From: Roseivirga sp. UBA6061
Lineage (GTDB): Bacteria; Bacteroidota; Bacteroidia; Cytophagales; Cyclobacteriaceae
Reading direction: 5' to 3'
Length of the DNA: 30,827 nucleotides
Assembly (NCBI GenBank): GCA_002427745.1
Contig: DIYF01000186.1
Coordinates: forward strand, 1 to 30,827
Part shown: positions 30,420 to 30,827 of the stretch, piece after piece
Position numbering within the stretch: position 1 is the first letter of the stretch
Layout: each line of letters begins with the position of its first letter
Translations under genes and position numbers: made by a program
Notes under the pieces: model-generated
Told to the model about the DNA's origin: nothing
The model's input: the letters and a program-made list of their open reading frames with translations, nothing else
The model's database searches: none

Positions 30420-30827
30420 ATGGAGTCTTCAAAAGAGCACGGCATTGAAGCCGTTAATCAGGAGTTTAAGCGCTACGAGCAGGTAGAAAAAGATCAGACT
30501 TATAACCTGGCCGAAAAGGGAGAAGAAGATCAGTTTGATAATGACTATGTTATTGAAACCTGTGACTTAAGGGAGTATTTTGAAGGTGGTGAAGCGGGTA
30601 AAAAGGCCTTTGCGGATAAGCTGGGCAGGGCCATGGAAGGAATTGGCTTCGTTGTGCTTACAGGGCATGGAGTGGATCAGGCGTTGTATGACGAGGCTGA
30701 AGAAAAGACCCGCGAAATATTTGAAGACCTGAGCCTGGAAGAGCGTATGCCTTTTGAGGCTCAGCGACACGGCTCGGTAAACCAGGGCTATTTTCCTATT
30801 AAGGAAACCACCATCATTCACCCTGAT
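30420..30827 (+). CDS. Isopenicillin N synthase-like 2-oxoglutarate/Fe(II) oxygenase, 3' end outside window
   Basis: The frame from ATG 30420 stays open to the window end, giving 136 residues. After a charged leader (MESSKEHGIEAVNQEFKRY onward), residues about 45-135 match the N-terminal domain of non-haem iron dioxygenases (DIOX_N). The signs are LGRAMEGIGFVVLTGHGVD, the usual GFxxLxGHGV motif, then ALYDEAEEKTREIFEDLSLE and NQGYFPIKE. The iron ligands (HxD..H) would lie downstream and cannot be checked. Bacterial members oxidise small molecules or amino acid derivatives. The name reflects fold, not penicillin synthesis. It directly follows the NSS transporter, suggesting a shared substrate. 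Confidence 0.88.
   Translation, partial: MESSKEHGIEAVNQEFKRYEQVEKDQTYNLAEKGEEDQFDNDYVIETCDLREYFEGGEAGKKAFADKLGRAMEGIGFVVLTGHGVDQALYDEAEEKTREIFEDLSLEERMPFEAQRHGSVNQGYFPIKETTIIHPD

Noticed and set aside
30567..30821. 84-codon minus-strand frame at the right edge
   Set aside because: It is antisense to the 2-oxoglutarate oxygenase reading frame, whose motifs are clear.

Overview
This window looks like chromosomal DNA of a Bacteroidota member, most likely a marine or saline Cytophagales-type bacterium. The evidence is a PadR regulator overlapping a large FtsX/MacB-type ABC permease, two TonB-dependent outer-membrane proteins with N-terminal carboxypeptidase-regulatory-like domains, two AraC regulators with multi-pass membrane N-termini, a LytS/LytTR pair, sodium-linked transporters (NhaC, NSS), at least one near-consensus Bacteroidetes -7 box (TAnnTTTG), and few Shine-Dalgarno sequences. 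No rRNA, tRNA, insertion sequence, phage gene or CRISPR array was seen. The genus is not determined.

Layout. 1-2.9 kb: 3' part of a PadR regulator and its coupled ABC permease (+). 2.9-3.6 kb: two tandem copies of a hairpin-rich non-coding repeat, the second containing a perfect 20-bp tandem array. 3.6-6.1 kb: S41-type secreted peptidase and a membrane-anchored AraC regulator (-). 6.1-6.6 kb: a gene-free stretch with a minus-strand terminator and a possible structured RNA. 6.6-9.3 kb: an apparent operon of an NhaC-family transporter and a PLP-dependent trans-sulfuration enzyme whose N-terminus is split by a frameshift in a ten-A run. 9.3-9.4 kb: third repeat copy. 9.4-10.9 kb: DUF763 protein preceded by palindromes, and a 57-residue protein (-). 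11.2-14.1 kb: a small acidic secreted protein with a possible sigma-54 promoter and a strong terminator, a membrane class III nucleotide cyclase, and a Tat-type sugar isomerase/epimerase-like protein (+). 14.1-16.6 kb: TonB receptor (-). 16.8-19.7 kb: LytS-type kinase and LytTR regulator (+) meeting a second membrane AraC regulator (-) two bases apart. 19.9-24.0 kb: DoxX protein (+), DksA/TraR zinc finger protein (-), Oar-like TonB receptor (+). 24.2-30.8 kb: SMI1/KNR4 protein (-), class C beta-lactamase-like hydrolase, lactonase-like MBL lipoprotein, RDD protein (+), OmpA lipoprotein (-), NSS transporter and the start of an isopenicillin N synthase-like oxygenase (+).

Themes. The window is mostly cell-envelope, sensing and sodium-driven transport functions. 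Clear functional units are PadR-ABC, NhaC-trans-sulfuration (possibly sulfur amino acid uptake and breakdown), LytS-LytTR, and NSS-oxygenase. No complete new multi-gene system was recognised. The least explained signals are the repeat family found only in gaps between convergent genes, the A10 frameshift with a homologous N-terminus in the other frame, the orphan minus-strand terminator with adjacent helices upstream of nhaC, and the promoter-like and palindromic elements around 10.65 and 11.19 kb.
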